NCBI GenBank assembly: GCA_001510575.1
Contig: LNGK01000005.1
Location: forward strand, 434,001-498,000
DNA from: Knoxdaviesia capensis
Taxonomy: Eukaryota > Ascomycota > Sordariomycetes > Microascales > Gondwanamycetaceae
Reading direction: 5' to 3'
Length of the DNA stretch: 64,000 bases
Under the pieces are notes generated by a model. It was not told where the DNA came from. It did not search any database and was given only the letters and a program-made list of their open reading frames with translations. Of this stretch, positions 63,210 to 64,000 are shown one piece after another. The stretch's first letter is position 1. Each line of letters begins with the position of its first letter. Both the position numbers and the translations under genes were made by a program.

Positions 63210-64000
63210 ATGAGACTTCCGCTACTTCCGTCGGTCTCGGCGCCGATTCTCCTTCTCCTCTCCACACTTGCGTCGACGGCAAACGCCGTGTACGCCGACC
63301 AGGTGGGCGAAATCGACTTCCACTACAACCTCCTCGGTCTTCCTCAAGCATCGACAACCTTCTTCCACAAGCCGCGGCCAGACAACAAAGCGAGTCTGCT
63401 ATACACCTTCAGTGATTTGGGCGTGCTAGGAGCTGTGAACCCGAGCAATGGAGCTGTAGTGTGGCGGCACTTGCTGGCGGAGAACGGCTCTGCCAGCGGG
63501 GTTGACGGGTTTCTGCGGGCCGGAGAGGGCCAGAGCTGGGTGGCCTCGGCCCACGGCTCGTCTGTCAATGCCTGGAGTGGCTTGACCGGCCGCAGTGTGT
63601 GGCAGAAGCAGTTCGCTGGCGACGTCAAGGGTCTGGAGACTGTTGAGGTGGCGTCGGCCTCGCGGACGGATGTGGCCGTGCTGTCCCAAGATGAACACAC
63701 CGTTGTTCTGCGGAGACTGCACAGCGATGATGGCCACGTGGTTTGGGAGCACGATATCGGCTCGAAGGATACTGCCTTTGGACTTGCTGCTAATGGTGGC
63801 AAGCTGTTCTCTCTCAGCTACCACGCTTCGTCCCACGCTGTGAGGGTGGCCGTGTTCGATGTTGAGACCGGAAAACTGCTCGAGGACATCACCGTCAGCT
63901 CCAAGGGGGAGACGACCGGCCCTAGCGAGTTCACCATTACCGGATCCCACTCCGGTGCTCCCATCCTTGCTTGGGCCGACGAGTCGTTTTCGAAGCTTCG
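63210..64000 (+). CDS. EMC1: ER membrane protein complex subunit 1, N-terminal part
   Basis: The frame is open from ATG to the window end (263 residues), so the gene is cut. EMC1 is the large subunit of the ER membrane insertase EMC; its luminal part is a pair of beta-propellers. A signal peptide (MRLPLLPSVSAPILLLLSTLASTANA) is followed by the family start VYADQVGEIDFHYNLLGLP. Propeller-like repeats come next, with LYTFSDLGVLGAVNPSNGAVVWR, GLTGRSVWQKQF and DDGHVVWEHDIG. These PQQ-like W-containing repeats and the DQVGEIDF start make the assignment firm. No intron is visible in the part present. Confidence 0.93.
   Translation, partial: MRLPLLPSVSAPILLLLSTLASTANAVYADQVGEIDFHYNLLGLPQASTTFFHKPRPDNKASLLYTFSDLGVLGAVNPSNGAVVWRHLLAENGSASGVDGFLRAGEGQSWVASAHGSSVNAWSGLTGRSVWQKQFAGDVKGLETVEVASASRTDVAVLSQDEHTVVLRRLHSDDGHVVWEHDIGSKDTAFGLAANGGKLFSLSYHASSHAVRVAVFDVETGKLLEDITVSSKGETTGPSEFTITGSHSGAPILAWADESFSKL

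Noticed and set aside
1..64000. CRISPR arrays, operons or bacterial-type promoters
   Set aside because: Introns, eukaryotic tRNAs and fungal gene families show a nuclear fungal genome; no spaced direct-repeat arrays were seen.

Overview
The window is nuclear DNA of a filamentous ascomycete (Pezizomycotina). This rests on GC-rich coding exons, short introns with GTAAGT-type donors and CTAAC branch points, pyrimidine-rich 5' leaders, and gene families such as Sho1, Spc19 (DASH), Atg29, a GH55 glucanase and an Arb2-domain protein. A eurotiomycete-like fungus fits, but the sequence alone does not settle the order. I find 18 well-supported protein-coding genes (two cut by the window ends), 2 less certain coding calls, 2 tRNA genes, and a dispersed RNA polymerase III-type element present twice.

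Layout. 0-6 kb: 3' end of the osmosensor SHO1 (+), kinetochore gene SPC19 (-, with an assembly gap in its intron), and a SET-domain methyltransferase (+). 6-14 kb: an 8.5 kb stretch without a convincing gene, holding microsatellites, copy A of the Pol III-type element and a long palindrome. 14-20 kb: a small GPI-anchored wall protein, mitochondrial lipoyl synthase, tRNA-Ser(AGA) and tRNA-Asn(GTT). 20-26 kb: two secreted-protein genes in tandem, an unknown beta-rich protein and a GH55 exo-1,3-beta-glucanase with an acidic tail. 26-41 kb is the gene-dense part: a SPOUT methyltransferase and a membrane-anchored thioredoxin (divergent), the mitoribosome assembly factor RSM22, copy B of the Pol III-type element, the GlcNAc-transferase GNT1, ATG29 and an Arb2-domain gene. 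41-52 kb is again sparse, with a small hypothetical gene and an orphan coding exon. 52-64 kb: a Gemin2/SIP1-like protein, an Spd1-like ribonucleotide reductase inhibitor, RPS27 and PLP2 (divergent), an LRR protein and the start of EMC1.

Most genes are housekeeping and unrelated in function, as expected for a fungal chromosome. Neighbours that may be linked are the two secreted-protein genes at 20-26 kb, and the divergent RPS27/PLP2 pair (ribosome and chaperonin co-factor), whose shared promoter carries two CACGTG boxes.

The most notable points are the two-copy Pol III-type element, a 10-nt micro-exon in ATG29, a GC-AG intron in the Arb2 gene, two stop-free introns of length 3n, and a PIP-box in the Spd1-like protein. 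No dedicated new multi-gene system is evident. Splice sites were placed by eye from consensus signals, frame continuity and remembered family patterns.
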